From NCBI RefSeq assembly GCF_940807255.1, contig NZ_CALNWY010000004.1, forward strand, positions 124,001 through 188,000: a stretch of 64,000 nucleotides of DNA. The letters are read 5' to 3'. Shown one piece after another: positions 7,559 through 19,029 of this stretch; the first letter of the stretch is position 1, and the number at the start of each line of letters is the position of its first letter. The notes beneath the pieces are model-generated. The model worked only from the letters and a program-made list of their open reading frames with translations, was not told the origin of the DNA and ran no database searches. This stretch comes from Mixta sp. Marseille-Q2659. Lineage in GTDB: Bacteria > Pseudomonadota > Gammaproteobacteria > Enterobacterales > Enterobacteriaceae. Position numbers and translations under genes: made by a program.

Positions 7559-8295
7559 TATTTCTTCCTCATCTTCTTTGTCAGGTGCGTTATGCACCCG
7601 TAAGTCAGCAACTGCACCAGCCACACCCACCAGCCAGCCCATAGATTGTGGGAAAGGAAATGCGCGCCGCGCATCATCTGTCCATAGCCCATCACCAGCC
7701 CCAGAACCAGTGCGCCGCTCCAGCAGAACCAGGCCATTCTGCGACGCTCAGGCCAGTAAAGGAAAAACAGCGCCATTAAACTGAAGCCGCTCGACGCATG
7801 CCCGCCGGGAAAACAACGGCCAGGACCGCTATCCCCGGTCGGCGTACCCAGCAGCGGGTAAGAAAATGCTTTGCCGCCGAACTCTACTAAATCCCAGGGA
7901 CAAGCGTGTGCGCTGGTCGCTTTCAATATGCCCACCACCAGCGGGCCCAGCCCGATCAGCAGCGCCACCAGCACCCAGCGCGGCTGACGGCGCAGTAGCC
8001 CGGCAAACAGCAGCGTTACGCCGGTTGCAATCACCATATCCTTCAGCACACGGTGATTGATCAGATCCAGCCAGCGGTTCTCTTTCCAGGGAAAGCGCTG
8101 CGTCAGCGGGTCGAACCAGTAGCCGGTCAGCATCGTGTCCAGGCTGCCTTCGCGTGCGAACCACAAAAACAGCAGGCCAAAAACCATCAGTAAAACAGCG
8201 TGGATAGCGTAGAAGCGTCGGGGTAAAGGGTAAAGCGCCTTAATCCTAATCGGAGTGGACGTTTCAGTTTGGTTTAACTTTGAAGTCAGCTGCAT
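7558..8295 (-). CDS. PAP2-family lipid phosphatase (LpxE/PgpB-like), function uncertain
   Basis: A 245-residue membrane protein with an N-terminal cytoplasmic stretch, about six hydrophobic helices and a diverged PAP2 signature: KATSAHACPWDL (motif 1 region), PGGHASSGFS (motif 2) and GAHFLSHNLWAGWW (motif 3, with catalytic-type histidines). Paired cysteines near motifs 1 and 2 (ACPWD, GRCFPGG) may form a periplasmic disulphide. Related proteins dephosphorylate lipid A, phosphatidylglycerol phosphate or polyprenyl diphosphates; the substrate here is unknown. It forms a two-gene operon with ybjG through a TAATG stop-start overlap, so the two phosphatases are probably made together. E. coli has no such partner at this locus. 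Confidence 0.8.
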   Translation of the reverse strand: MQLTSKLNQTETSTPIRIKALYPLPRRFYAIHAVLLMVFGLLFLWFAREGSLDTMLTGYWFDPLTQRFPWKENRWLDLINHRVLKDMVIATGVTLLFAGLLRRQPRWVLVALLIGLGPLVVGILKATSAHACPWDLVEFGGKAFSYPLLGTPTGDSGPGRCFPGGHASSGFSLMALFFLYWPERRRMAWFCWSGALVLGLVMGYGQMMRGAHFLSHNLWAGWWVWLVQLLTYGCITHLTKKMRKK

Positions 8296-8383
8296 GACCG
8301 TGCCCGTAGCAGAATAGAGGCAGGCTATAGTGATGAGTGGCGCTTAAGAAAACATTAAGAAGAGGCCGTCTGAAATCAGGAAT

Positions 8384-8448
8384 AAAAAAACCCGCTAATC
8401 ATCGATTAGCGGGCTCCACAATTTGGGATTTCAAAGAAAAGCAGTGGC
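8384..8448 (-). ncRNA. rybB: Small RNA RybB (sigma-E dependent)
   Basis: On the minus strand the first 18 bases, GCCACTGCTTTTCTTTGA, match the conserved 5' end and seed of E. coli RybB as I know it. The RNA continues through TTGTGGAGCCC and ends in a CCCGCTAATC/GATTAGCGGG stem with seven Ts, about 65 nt in all. RybB is an Hfq-bound RNA that represses outer-membrane porin mRNAs during envelope stress through its 5' seed. Location beside ybjL is as in E. coli. The 5' seed is retained while the middle and terminator stem differ from E. coli, the pattern expected for a functional sRNA. Confidence 0.93.
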
Positions 8449-8454
8449 ACTTAT

Positions 8455-8481
8455 TCAGACTGCCCGACCGCACAGAAGTTC
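8455..8481 (-). promoter_or_regulatory. Sigma-E promoter of rybB
   Basis: On the minus strand GAACTT (8481-8476) and TCTGA (8459-8455) are 16 bases apart, matching sigma-E -35 and -10 elements. Six bases (ATAAGT) then separate the -10 from the predicted first base of RybB at 8448. Confidence 0.88.
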
Positions 8482-8501
8482 GAACAATCGTTAAAATATT
8501 T

Positions 8502-10190
8502 TTAGCCGCCCAGCACGGGCCAGATAATCACAATCAGCGTACCTGCCAGCGTCAGCAGGACGTTGGCAATGGCATATGTGCCTGCGTAGCCGAGCGCCGG
8601 GATATTGCTTCGGGCAGTATCGCTGATGATTTCCATCGCCGGTGCGCAGGTGCGCGCGCCCATAATCGCGCCGAACAGCAGCGCGCGGTTCATGCGCAGT
8701 ACGTAGGCGCCGAACAGATAGCAGAGAACCACCGGTACCAGACTCACTATCAGACCGCTCGCCAGCATCAGCAGGCCTGTTTCGCCCAGCCCTTTACCCA
8801 AGCCGCTGCCGGCGCTCAGGCCGACGCCCGCCATAAAGACCATCAGGCCGAACTCTTTCACCATGGTTAACGCGCCCTGCGGAATGTAGCCGAAGGTGGG
8901 ATGGTTGGCGCGCAGAAAGCCGAGCATAATACCGGCAAACAGCAGGCCCGCCGCGTTGCCGATGCCGAAACTGAAGGCGCTGAACTGAAAGCTCACCATG
9001 CCGATCATCAGGCCGATAATAAAGAAGGCACAGAAGGCCAGCAGATCCGTCACCTGACTGTGAATGGAGATAAAGCCGATGCGATCGGCCAGGCTTTTCA
9101 CGCGGCGCGCTTCGCCGCTGACCTGCAGCACGTCGCCTTTGTTCAGCATAATGCTTTCATCAATCGGCATCTCAATCTGGCTGCGGATCACGCGGTTCAG
9201 GAAGCAGCCGTGATCGGTTAGCTTCAGATGGCTGAGGCGTCGGTTTACCGCATTGTTATTCTTCACCACGATCTCTTCGGTCACGATGCGCATATCGAGC
9301 AGATCGCGATCGAACACCTCTTTGCCGTTGCGGAAACTGGGATCGAGGCGCGCGTGGGCGTCGGGATAGCCGACCAGCGAAATCTCATCGCCAAGCTGCA
9401 GCACCGCATCGCCGTCCGGGCTGGCTAAAATGCCGTTTCGGCGGATGCGCTCGATGTAGCAGCCGGTTTGACGATAAATCCCCAGTTCGCGCAGATTCTT
9501 GCCATCTGCCCAGGCGACCAGCTCCGGGCCGACGCGGTAGGCGCGGATGACCGGCAGGTAAACTTTGCGCTGGCTGTCGGTATCAAGGCCGCGTTCGCGG
9601 GCGATTTGCTGGGCGCAGGTCGGCAGATCCTGATGCTGCAGGCGCGGCAGATAACGCGCGCCGAAAATCAGGCTTACCAGGCCGACCAGATAGGTCAGGG
9701 CATAGCCGAGGCTGAGGTGATCCTGCATTTGCCCTAAAAGCCGGCTGTCGCTCATCGACTGACGCAGCGTATCGCCTGCGCCGACCAGCACCGGCGTGGA
9801 GGTCATCGCGCCCGCCAGCATACCTGCGGTCAGGCCGATGTCCCAGCCGAACACTTTACCCAGCGCCAGCGCCAGCAGCATGGCGCTGATGACCATCACC
9901 AGCGCCAGCATCAGATAATTTTTACCGTCGCGAAAGAAAATAGAAAAGAAATTGGGGCCAGCCTCTACGCCGACGCAAAAAATAAATAGCATAAAGCCCA
10001 GGCTAAGCGCATCGGTATTAATTCCAAAGTGCTGCTGACCAAGCAATAGTGAAACCACTAAAACACCAATGGAATTACCCAGTTGCACGGATCCAAGACG
10101 TAATTTACCCAGGCAAAGGCCTAAGGCCAGCACCACGAATAATAACAATATATCATTACGGCTTAACAAATCTGCGACGTTTATATTCAC
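8502..10190 (-). CDS. ybjL: Putative transporter YbjL (AspT/YidE-YbjL exchanger family)
   Basis: A 562-residue inner-membrane protein of the aspartate-alanine exchanger (AAE) family. It has an N-terminal block of hydrophobic helices (about 1-165), two central cytoplasmic TrkA_C/RCK_C domains (about 205-285 and 290-380) and a C-terminal helix block (about 385-562). Motifs such as [10 protein letters not shown] and [11 protein letters not shown] are typical of YbjL/YidE. Length fits E. coli YbjL (561). The transported substrate of the YbjL branch is not firmly known; export of dicarboxylates such as succinate or glutamate has been suggested for relatives. Its stop is about 20 bases from the rybB promoter, so both read the same way as separate units. 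Confidence 0.9.
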   Translation of the reverse strand: MNINVADLLSRNDILLLFVVLALGLCLGKLRLGSVQLGNSIGVLVVSLLLGQQHFGINTDALSLGFMLFIFCVGVEAGPNFFSIFFRDGKNYLMLALVMVISAMLLALALGKVFGWDIGLTAGMLAGAMTSTPVLVGAGDTLRQSMSDSRLLGQMQDHLSLGYALTYLVGLVSLIFGARYLPRLQHQDLPTCAQQIARERGLDTDSQRKVYLPVIRAYRVGPELVAWADGKNLRELGIYRQTGCYIERIRRNGILASPDGDAVLQLGDEISLVGYPDAHARLDPSFRNGKEVFDRDLLDMRIVTEEIVVKNNNAVNRRLSHLKLTDHGCFLNRVIRSQIEMPIDESIMLNKGDVLQVSGEARRVKSLADRIGFISIHSQVTDLLAFCAFFIIGLMIGMVSFQFSAFSFGIGNAAGLLFAGIMLGFLRANHPTFGYIPQGALTMVKEFGLMVFMAGVGLSAGSGLGKGLGETGLLMLASGLIVSLVPVVLCYLFGAYVLRMNRALLFGAIMGARTCAPAMEIISDTARSNIPALGYAGTYAIANVLLTLAGTLIVIIWPVLGG

Positions 10191-10478
10191 GTATTAACTT
10201 CTTGTTTACCAGTAACTTGTTGAAAGGCCTGAAATTCCAGGCTAACGTTAATTCCTGTAAGGCTAAGGGTAGCTGTTCAGGTTACCTTCTGGAAATTTTA
10301 TTCAGGAGTAAGGATAAAGTGCGCTTCATTTTATTCATTTATTCCGCAGACCTCCAGCAGAAAGCCCTTGTGAAACAAAATATTTATTAACGTTAATCCC
10401 GTAATTATTTAACAGGAATAACGCGAATACTTATATTTATTGACGCTCCTGGTTCGTAGGAATAAACGAGGAAAATTT

Positions 10479-10853
10479 ATGCTGTTGTATAGCGTCCGCT
10501 GGCCGGGCGTAATGATTTGTATGACGCTTTACTGCGCAACATTTTTCCTGGCACGTTACGGCGGCGCAGAAGATGCGCCGGGGAATTCATCCGAACAGAC
10601 TGAGCTGTTACTGTTTATGCTGCCAGGCCTGGTGGCGGGGCTGATTAACCGCCATACGCCGCTGGCGCTGGCGTTGGTGGCTGCCATCGCGGCCACGCCG
10701 TGCTGTCTGCTCATAGGCATAAGTGAGTCATTTATTTCTGCTTCGCTGTTGCAGGAGCTGGCCTGGCTGACCAGCGCAATCTTCTGGTGTGGTTTTGGCG
10801 CGCTGCTGGTAATGCTGTGGCGAACGCTGGCGGCATCGCGCATTACGCGTTAA
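10479..10853 (+). CDS. ybjM: Small inner-membrane protein YbjM
   Basis: A 124-residue membrane protein of unknown function with about four hydrophobic segments. It aligns by eye with E. coli YbjM in length (125) and in blocks such as LLLFMLPGLVAG, ATPCCLLI and LQELAWLTSAIFWCGFGALL. The ATG at 10479 follows CGAGGAAA; an in-frame ATG at 10440 would add a basic leader without a ribosome site. It is divergent from ybjL and convergent with grxA, as in E. coli, and no partner gene hints at a role. Confidence 0.85.
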   Translation: MLLYSVRWPGVMICMTLYCATFFLARYGGAEDAPGNSSEQTELLLFMLPGLVAGLINRHTPLALALVAAIAATPCCLLIGISESFISASLLQELAWLTSAIFWCGFGALLVMLWRTLAASRITR

Positions 10854-10860
10854 ATCCCAT

Positions 10861-10897
10861 AAAAAAACCGGCGCGCGCAGGGCGGGCCGGTTTTTTT
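10861..10897 (+). terminator. Bidirectional terminator between ybjM and grxA
   Basis: CCGGC (10868-10872) pairs with GCCGG (10886-10890), flanked by seven As and seven Ts, so it can end transcripts from both convergent genes. Confidence 0.88.
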
Positions 10898-10908
10898 ACA
10901 TCAGCAGT

Positions 10909-11172
10909 TTACAGCGCGGTGCCCAGATTCGCTTTGCTCCAGGCGTTGAAATCGGTAAAGCCGCCGACATGCTGTTTATCAACGAAAATCTGCGGAACGG
11001 TTTCTACCGGCTTACCGACGGTCTTTTCCAGATCCGCTTTGGTAATGCCTTCCGCCTGAATATCTACGTAGCGAAAATTAAAGTCGTCACGCTCTGCGGT
11101 CAGTTTCTCCGCCAGCTCTTTTGCACGCACGCAGTAAGGGCAACCCGGGCGACCAAAAATCACTGCAAGCAT
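10909..11172 (-). CDS. grxA: Glutaredoxin 1 GrxA
   Basis: A cytoplasmic glutathione-dependent dithiol oxidoreductase that reduces ribonucleotide reductase, PAPS reductase and protein disulphides. The 87 residues show the redox motif CPYC (Cys11, Cys14), the cis-proline loop TVPQIF and the glutathione-binding GGFTDF segment. E. coli GrxA has 85 residues. E. coli grxA is OxyR-regulated; I could not place an OxyR site, but a perfect CRP core lies about 28 bases upstream of the start. It is divergent from ybjC-nfsA-rimK. Confidence 0.95.
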   Translation of the reverse strand: MLAVIFGRPGCPYCVRAKELAEKLTAERDDFNFRYVDIQAEGITKADLEKTVGKPVETVPQIFVDKQHVGGFTDFNAWSKANLGTAL

Positions 11173-11198
11173 CGGTATCTCCTTTATGTCACATTTTT

Positions 11199-11216
11199 GT
11201 GTGAATTATGTCACAC
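11199..11216. promoter_or_regulatory. Perfect CRP core operator between grxA and ybjC
   Basis: GTGTGA-ATTATG-TCACAC contains an exact TGTGA-N6-TCACA with an extra symmetric base pair on each side. A near-copy of the left half (TATGTCACATTTTT) lies about 22 bases nearer grxA, forming a direct repeat. It starts about 27 bases upstream of the grxA start codon and about 155 bases from ybjC. The palindrome is seen; the function is inferred. Confidence 0.65.
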
Positions 11217-11370
11217 TTTTAAACTTAGTAAACGCATCATGGCCTTCCGGCTCCGCGCTTGTAAAGAAGGCGCTGCCTGTTGCTATGATGTGTGCAGGCT
11301 ATGCAGCATTGTGCCAGTTACGCTTTAATATAGAACCCCCGCAGACAGGCCATCAGAAGGAAACGACGCA

Positions 11371-11661
11371 GTGAAACAGATCATGCAGTTGCCAAAAACG
11401 GTGCTGATACTGGAAGCTGGCGGCATCCTGCTGCTGGTGCTGGCCTTTTTAGTGGTACAGCAGCTGGTGCCGTTGCCTGCCGGATGGGCCGGCAAACGGA
11501 TCGCCACTGCGCTTATTTTTATCGGTATCGTCCTGATGCTGCCCGCCGCCGTTGGGCTGATGTGGCGCACGGCGCAGGCTATCGCGCCTGAACTGTTTGG
11601 CCGTCGCCGGGGCGATATCCCATCAAAAAATTCCGGAGATTCACATGACGCCGACCATTGA
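11371..11661 (+). CDS. ybjC: DUF1418 inner-membrane protein YbjC
   Basis: A 96-residue protein with two hydrophobic segments (about 10-32 and 45-65) followed by a polar tail. It corresponds to E. coli YbjC (95 residues), sharing LPKTVLILE near the start and a LMLPAAV block. Function is unknown. AAGGAAACGACGCA precedes the ATG. Its 3' end overlaps the nfsA start by 17 bases, as expected for the first gene of a ybjC-nfsA-rimK transcript, which in E. coli is induced by SoxS/MarA. Confidence 0.88.
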   Translation: MKQIMQLPKTVLILEAGGILLLVLAFLVVQQLVPLPAGWAGKRIATALIFIGIVLMLPAAVGLMWRTAQAIAPELFGRRRGDIPSKNSGDSHDADH

Positions 11662-12367
11662 GCTGTTACGTACGCATCGTTCGATTCGTGCTTTTACCGA
11701 TCAACCGATTAGCGATGAACAGCGAGAGGCGATTATCGCCGCCGCGCAGTCGGCTTCCACCTCCAGCTTTTTACAATGTTCTTCCATTATCCGTATTACC
11801 GATAAAGCGCTGCGCGAGCAGCTGGTCACGCTCAGCGGCGGCCAGCAATATATCGCTCAGGCCGCAGAGTTTTGGGTGTTCTGCGCCGATTTCCAGCGTA
11901 ATCTGCAAATCTGCCCGGAAGCGCAGCTGGGTCTGGCGGAGCAGCTGCTGTTAGGCTGCGTTGATACCGCGATTCTGGGCCAGAACGCGATGGTTGCCGC
12001 TGAGTCGCTTGGGCTGGGCGGCGTCTATATCGGCGGGATCCGTAACAGTATCGGGCAGGTAACCGAACTGCTGGAGCTGCCGCAGCATGTATTGCCGTTG
12101 TTCGGCATGTGCCTCGGCTGGCCGGCTCAGCAGCCCGATATTAAGCCGCGGATGCCTGCGACAATGCTGGTGCATGAAAACCGCTATCAGCCGCTGGATC
12201 GACAGCAGCTGGATGAATACGATCGTCAGCTTGACGACTATTATCAGCATCGCGACAGCCACCAGCGTAGCGATAATTTCAGCAATCATATTCGCCGTAC
12301 TATCGTGCGTGAAAGCCGGCCTTTTATTCTTGATTACCTGCACAAGCAGGGTTGGGCAACTCGGTAA
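11645..12367 (+). CDS. nfsA: Oxygen-insensitive NADPH nitroreductase NfsA
   Basis: An FMN-dependent, NADPH-specific reductase of nitroaromatics, quinones and chromate, part of the cytoplasmic response to redox-cycling agents. The ATG at 11645 follows CCGGAGATTCAC and yields 240 residues, the length of E. coli NfsA. Family features include [16 protein letters not shown] at the N-terminus, the FMN-contacting [13 protein letters not shown] segment and [12 protein letters not shown] in the middle. It overlaps ybjC upstream and is followed by rimK after 20 bases, so the three are likely co-transcribed. Confidence 0.94.
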   Translation: MTPTIELLRTHRSIRAFTDQPISDEQREAIIAAAQSASTSSFLQCSSIIRITDKALREQLVTLSGGQQYIAQAAEFWVFCADFQRNLQICPEAQLGLAEQLLLGCVDTAILGQNAMVAAESLGLGGVYIGGIRNSIGQVTELLELPQHVLPLFGMCLGWPAQQPDIKPRMPATMLVHENRYQPLDRQQLDEYDRQLDDYYQHRDSHQRSDNFSNHIRRTIVRESRPFILDYLHKQGWATR

Positions 12368-12387
12368 TTTGGTGCGGAGACCGCTGG

Positions 12388-13290
<903 letters not shown>

Positions 13291-13381
13291 TGCCCCTTTT
13301 TGACCGGCGGGCGTGGTTTTCAGCTTGCTTTTTCCGTAAGCTATTGCGCTTATTTCAACGCGGTATATAGGGCAGTAGCAT

Positions 13382-13867
13382 ATGGATTCACTCGTCGTTC
13401 CAGACTTAGACGTATTACGACGTTGGCTGGATCAGCAAAGCATTACCTGGTTTGAATGCGACGCCTGTCAGGCGCTTCATCTGCCGCACATGCAGAATTT
13501 CGATGGCGTTTTCGATGCCAAAATCGACCTGGTCGATAACGTCATCCTCTTTTCCGCCCTCGCCGAGGTTAAACCGACGGCTTTAATTCCGCTGGTGGGC
13601 GATCTCTCGCAAATTAACGCCGCCTCGCTGACGGTGAAAGCCTTCCTCGATATTCAGGATGATAATCTGCCGAAGCTGATCGTCTGCCAGTCGCTGTTAA
13701 TCGAAGCGGGCATTACTTATGGACAGTTTGCGCACTTCCTGCGCCAGAGCGAAGAACAAATCTCAATGGTGATTATGGAAGCTTTCGCGAATAACCTGCT
13801 GATGATGGGAGAGGCGGAAGACGATGAGCCGGCCCTCACCGCCAGCCGCCTGCCTATTCTGCACTAA
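13382..13867 (+). CDS. ybjN: YbjN family protein (sensory-transduction-like regulator)
   Basis: A 161-residue soluble protein matching E. coli YbjN (158), with a fold resembling type III secretion chaperones. In E. coli, altering its dosage affects motility, stress resistance and metabolism, but its biochemical activity is not settled. Conserved stretches include ITWFECDACQALHLPHMQ near the N-terminus and ISMVIMEAFANNLLMM near the C-terminus. It lies 91 bases after rimK and stands apart from potF, which has its own long leader region. Confidence 0.9.
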   Translation: MDSLVVPDLDVLRRWLDQQSITWFECDACQALHLPHMQNFDGVFDAKIDLVDNVILFSALAEVKPTALIPLVGDLSQINAASLTVKAFLDIQDDNLPKLIVCQSLLIEAGITYGQFAHFLRQSEEQISMVIMEAFANNLLMMGEAEDDEPALTASRLPILH

Positions 13868-15367
<1,500 letters not shown>

Positions 15368-15482
15368 TTCGCCTGACGCAATAGCCAGGTTAACCACAAC
15401 AGAGGCGCGGTATCGGCCTCTGTTGTCTCATTTGGGCGGCTGCGTGCCGCGAGTTTCCGCCGAGCGCCGGAGAGTAAAGTTA

Positions 15483-16616
15483 GTGAACGACGCGATTCCC
15501 CGTCATCCCCATAAAACGGCAAAGGCCCTGACGCCGCTGCTGGAAATCCGTAACCTGACCAAATCATTTGACGGGCAGCACGCCGTTGATGATGTCAGCC
15601 TGACCATTTATAAAGGCGAAATTTTCGCTCTGCTGGGCGCCTCCGGCTGTGGCAAATCGACCCTGCTGCGTATGCTGGCGGGCTTTGAAGCGCCGACCCA
15701 CGGCCAGATTCTGCTGGACGGGCAGGATCTTTCTCACGTACCGCCTTATCAGCGTCCGATCAATATGATGTTCCAGTCCTATGCGCTCTTTCCGCATATG
15801 ACGGTGGAACAGAATATCGCCTTCGGCCTGAAGCAGGACAAACTGCCCAAAGGCGACATTGCCGAGCGCGTCGCGGAGATGCTGGCGCTGGTGCATATGC
15901 AGGAGTATGCCAAACGTAAGCCGCATCAGCTGTCCGGCGGCCAGCGTCAGCGCGTGGCGCTGGCGCGCAGCCTGGCGAAGCGTCCAAAACTGCTGCTGCT
16001 GGATGAGCCGATGGGCGCGCTGGATAAAAAATTGCGCGATCGCATGCAGCTGGAAGTGGTGGATATTCTGGAGCGCGTCGGCGCCACCTGCGTGATGGTG
16101 ACCCATGACCAGGAAGAGGCGATGACCATGGCGGGACGTATTGCCATTATGAACCGCGGCAAGTTTGTGCAAATTGGCGAACCGGAGGAGATCTATGAGC
16201 ATCCGACCAGCCGCTACAGCGCTGAATTTATCGGCTCCGTCAACGTCTTTGAAGGGCTGCTGCGCGAGCGCCGCGCCGATGGCCTGGTGATCGACAGCCC
16301 CGGACTGGTGCATCCGCTGAAGGTCGCCTCTGATGTTTCCATTATGGATAACGTGCCGGTCGCCATTGCGCTGCGCCCGGAAAAAGTCATGCTCTGCGAG
16401 CAGGTGCCGGCGGACGGCTGTAACTTTGCCGTGGGCGAAGTGGTGCATATCGCCTATCTGGGCGATTTATCCATTTATCATGTCAGGCTGCACAGCGGAC
16501 AGATGATCAGCGCGCAGCTGCAAAACGCGCATCGCTTCCGTCACGGCGCGCCGACCTGGGGCGATGAAGTGCGTCTCAGCTGGGATGCCGACAGCTGTGT
16601 CGTGCTGACAGTATAA
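15483..16616 (+). CDS. potG: Putrescine ABC transporter ATP-binding protein PotG
   Basis: The ATPase of the PotFGHI putrescine importer. The GTG at 15483, preceded by GGAGAG, gives VNDAIPRH and 377 residues, both matching E. coli PotG; the ATG at 15423 lacks support. Walker A is GASGCGKST (52-60), the signature LSGGQRQRVALARS follows near 150, and Walker B is LLLLDEP. A C-terminal TOBE regulatory domain (about 300-377) is present, as in PotA/MalK-type subunits. It lies between potF and potH in one operon. Confidence 0.95.
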   Translation: MNDAIPRHPHKTAKALTPLLEIRNLTKSFDGQHAVDDVSLTIYKGEIFALLGASGCGKSTLLRMLAGFEAPTHGQILLDGQDLSHVPPYQRPINMMFQSYALFPHMTVEQNIAFGLKQDKLPKGDIAERVAEMLALVHMQEYAKRKPHQLSGGQRQRVALARSLAKRPKLLLLDEPMGALDKKLRDRMQLEVVDILERVGATCVMVTHDQEEAMTMAGRIAIMNRGKFVQIGEPEEIYEHPTSRYSAEFIGSVNVFEGLLRERRADGLVIDSPGLVHPLKVASDVSIMDNVPVAIALRPEKVMLCEQVPADGCNFAVGEVVHIAYLGDLSIYHVRLHSGQMISAQLQNAHRFRHGAPTWGDEVRLSWDADSCVVLTV

Positions 16617-16626
16617 GAGGGCAGAT

Positions 16627-17571
16627 ATGAAACAACCTCCTGCCGTCGCGCAGCCCGGCAGCCTTAGCCGCACGCTGACCCGGTTAAAAATGGGCCATGG
16701 CCGTAAGCTGGTTATCGCGCTGCCTTATCTGTGGCTGGTGCTGTTCTTCCTGCTGCCGTTTTTGATCGTGCTGAAAATCAGCTTTGCGGAGATTGCGCGT
16801 GCGATCCCGCCTTATACCGAGCTGATTAGCTGGGCGGACGATCAGCTGACGCTGGTGTTTAATCTCGCCAACTATCTGCAGCTGACGGACGATCCGCTCT
16901 ATATCGACGCCTATTTGCAGTCGCTGAAGGTGGCGGCGATTTCCACGCTGATCTGTCTGTTGATCGGCTATCCGCTGGCGTGGGCGGTGGCGCACAGTAA
17001 ATCCTCGGTACGCAATATTCTGCTGCTGCTGGTGATCCTGCCGTCGTGGACCTCGTTTCTGGTGCGCGTGTACGCCTGGATGGGCTTGCTGAACAGCAAC
17101 GGCATTCTGAACCGCTTTCTGATGTGGCAGGGCGTTATCGATCATCCGCTGGCGATCCTCTATACCAATACGGCGGTCTATATCGGCATCGTTTACTGCT
17201 ATCTGCCGTTTATGGTACTGCCGATCTATACGGCGCTGACGCGTATCGACTATTCGTTGGTGGAAGCTTCCCTTGACCTTGGCGCCCGTCCGCTGAAAAC
17301 CTTCTTTAGCGTGATTGTGCCGCTGACCAAAAACGGCATTATCGCCGGATCGATGCTGGTCTTTATTCCGGCGGTAGGGGAATACGTGATCCCTGAACTG
17401 CTGGGCGGGCCGGACAGCATTATGATTGGCCGCATTCTGTGGCAGGAGTTTTTCAATAACCGCGACTGGCCGGTGGCCTCGGCGCTGGCGGTGATTATTC
17501 TGCTGATTTTGATTCTGCCGATTATCTGGTTCCACAAGCATCAAAATAAGACTCTGGGAGAAAAAGAATGA
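16627..17571 (+). CDS. potH: Putrescine ABC transporter permease PotH
   Basis: One of the two inner-membrane channel subunits of the putrescine importer. The 314 residues contain six hydrophobic helices after a cytoplasmic N-terminus (first helix near residues 30-55), and the EAA loop that docks onto PotG is visible as EASLDLGARPLKTFFSVIVP (about 216-235). AGAGGGCAGAT precedes the ATG. The 3' end overlaps potI by four bases (ATGA), showing translational coupling. E. coli PotH has 317 residues. Confidence 0.95.
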   Translation: MKQPPAVAQPGSLSRTLTRLKMGHGRKLVIALPYLWLVLFFLLPFLIVLKISFAEIARAIPPYTELISWADDQLTLVFNLANYLQLTDDPLYIDAYLQSLKVAAISTLICLLIGYPLAWAVAHSKSSVRNILLLLVILPSWTSFLVRVYAWMGLLNSNGILNRFLMWQGVIDHPLAILYTNTAVYIGIVYCYLPFMVLPIYTALTRIDYSLVEASLDLGARPLKTFFSVIVPLTKNGIIAGSMLVFIPAVGEYVIPELLGGPDSIMIGRILWQEFFNNRDWPVASALAVIILLILILPIIWFHKHQNKTLGEKE

Positions 17572-18413
17572 GTAATCTGCCCGCTGTTCGCTCTCCGTGG
17601 CGGCTGGTCATTCTGCTGCTCTGCTTTAGTTTTCTCTACGCGCCGATGCTGCTGCTGGTGGCCTATTCCTTTAACAGCTCGCAGCTGGTAACCGTCTGGG
17701 AAAGTTTTTCTCTGCACTGGTATCGGGTGCTGTTTCAGGACAGCGCGATGATCAGCGCGGTTACGCTCAGCCTGACTATTGCCGCGCTCAGCGCCACCAT
17801 GGCGGTGGTGCTGGGCACCATCGCGGCGGTGATTATCGTGCGCTTCGGCCGCTTTAAAGGCTCGACCGGCTTCGCCTTTATGCTGACCGCGCCGCTGGTA
17901 ATGCCAGATGTGATTACCGGTTTGTCGCTGTTGCTGCTGTTTGTCGCCATGGGCCATGCCATTGGCTGGCCCAGCGATCGCGGGATGCTGACCATCTGGC
18001 TGGCGCACGTGACCTTCTGTACCGCCTACGTTTCCGTAGTGATCAACTCGCGCCTGCGTGAGCTGGATCGCTCCATTGAGGAAGCGGCAATGGATTTGGG
18101 CGCCACGCCGCTGAAAGTCTTTTTCGTGATCACCGTGCCGATGATTGCGCCAGCGCTGGTTACCGGCTGGCTGCTGGCCTTTACGCTGTCGCTCGACGAT
18201 CTGGTGATTTCCAGTTTTGTTACCGGGCCGGGCGCCACCACCTTACCGATGGCGATCTTCGCTACCGTGCGGCGCGGCGTAAACCCGGAAATCAACGCGC
18301 TGGCGTCGCTGATTTTGTTTGTTGTTGGGCTGGTAGGCTTTATCGCCTGGCGCTTTATGGCGCATGAAGAAAAGCAGCGCGTAAAGGATATTCAGAAAGC
18401 GCGACGTGGCTAA
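17568..18413 (+). CDS. potI: Putrescine ABC transporter permease PotI
   Basis: The second channel subunit of the putrescine importer, 281 residues as in E. coli. Six hydrophobic helices are visible, and the EAA coupling loop reads EAAMDLGATPLKVFFVITVP (about 172-191). It starts within the potH stop (ATGA overlap), so PotH and PotI are probably made in equal amounts. It is the last gene of potFGHI; ybjO follows after 81 bases. Confidence 0.95.
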   Translation: MSNLPAVRSPWRLVILLLCFSFLYAPMLLLVAYSFNSSQLVTVWESFSLHWYRVLFQDSAMISAVTLSLTIAALSATMAVVLGTIAAVIIVRFGRFKGSTGFAFMLTAPLVMPDVITGLSLLLLFVAMGHAIGWPSDRGMLTIWLAHVTFCTAYVSVVINSRLRELDRSIEEAAMDLGATPLKVFFVITVPMIAPALVTGWLLAFTLSLDDLVISSFVTGPGATTLPMAIFATVRRGVNPEINALASLILFVVGLVGFIAWRFMAHEEKQRVKDIQKARRG

Positions 18414-18494
18414 AGTCCGAAACCTTTGCCACTATAGATAGCGGGCCTCAGGCGCAGCCCTGAGCCTGCTGTCGCAACGGAAGGAGTTCGGTCA

Positions 18495-18971
18495 ATGTCG
18501 GAAGTGTTCAGAGCCGGAAAAGCGGTCATCAGCCGCCCACAGGCGCCGGTGCCGGTGATTATTGCCGGTCAGGCGATTATTGCTATGCGTTGCCTGAGCG
18601 TACTGCTGCTGGCGAACGAACTGGGCTACGACGGCATTGCCGATTTTATTCACCGCAGCGCCCAGGCCTGGGATTCCACGCTGATCTTTATTGCCAGCCA
18701 GATGATTTTCTTTATTGAACTGCGCTGCGCCCTGACGTTGATGCGCGGCTCGCGCCGTGGCCGCCTGGTTTATCTGCTCACCCAGCTGATCGTTCTGTGC
18801 TATTTATGGACCGCCTCCATTGGCTGGATTTACCCGGAAATTTTTAGCATCAGCGGTGCTAACAATCTTGAGATCTTCCATCGGCTGATTCTGCATAAAA
18901 TGCCCGACCTGCTGGTATTGCTGTTGCTGTTCCTGCCTGCCAGCAGTCGGCAATTTTTCCAGCGCGGCTGA
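18495..18971 (+). CDS. ybjO: DUF2593 inner-membrane protein YbjO
   Basis: A 158-residue membrane protein of unknown function corresponding to E. coli YbjO (162). It has about four hydrophobic segments (near 18-36, 58-75, 90-110 and 132-150) and short polar ends. AAGGAG lies nine bases before the ATG. It sits between potI and rlmC in the same order as in E. coli; whether it is read through from the pot operon is unclear, as no terminator is seen in the 81-base gap. Confidence 0.85.
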   Translation: MSEVFRAGKAVISRPQAPVPVIIAGQAIIAMRCLSVLLLANELGYDGIADFIHRSAQAWDSTLIFIASQMIFFIELRCALTLMRGSRRGRLVYLLTQLIVLCYLWTASIGWIYPEIFSISGANNLEIFHRLILHKMPDLLVLLLLFLPASSRQFFQRG

Positions 18972-19029
18972 GTCGCCGGTGCTACAATCCTGCCCCGCAC
19001 CGGCATCCACACTCATCACAGGCTTTAAC

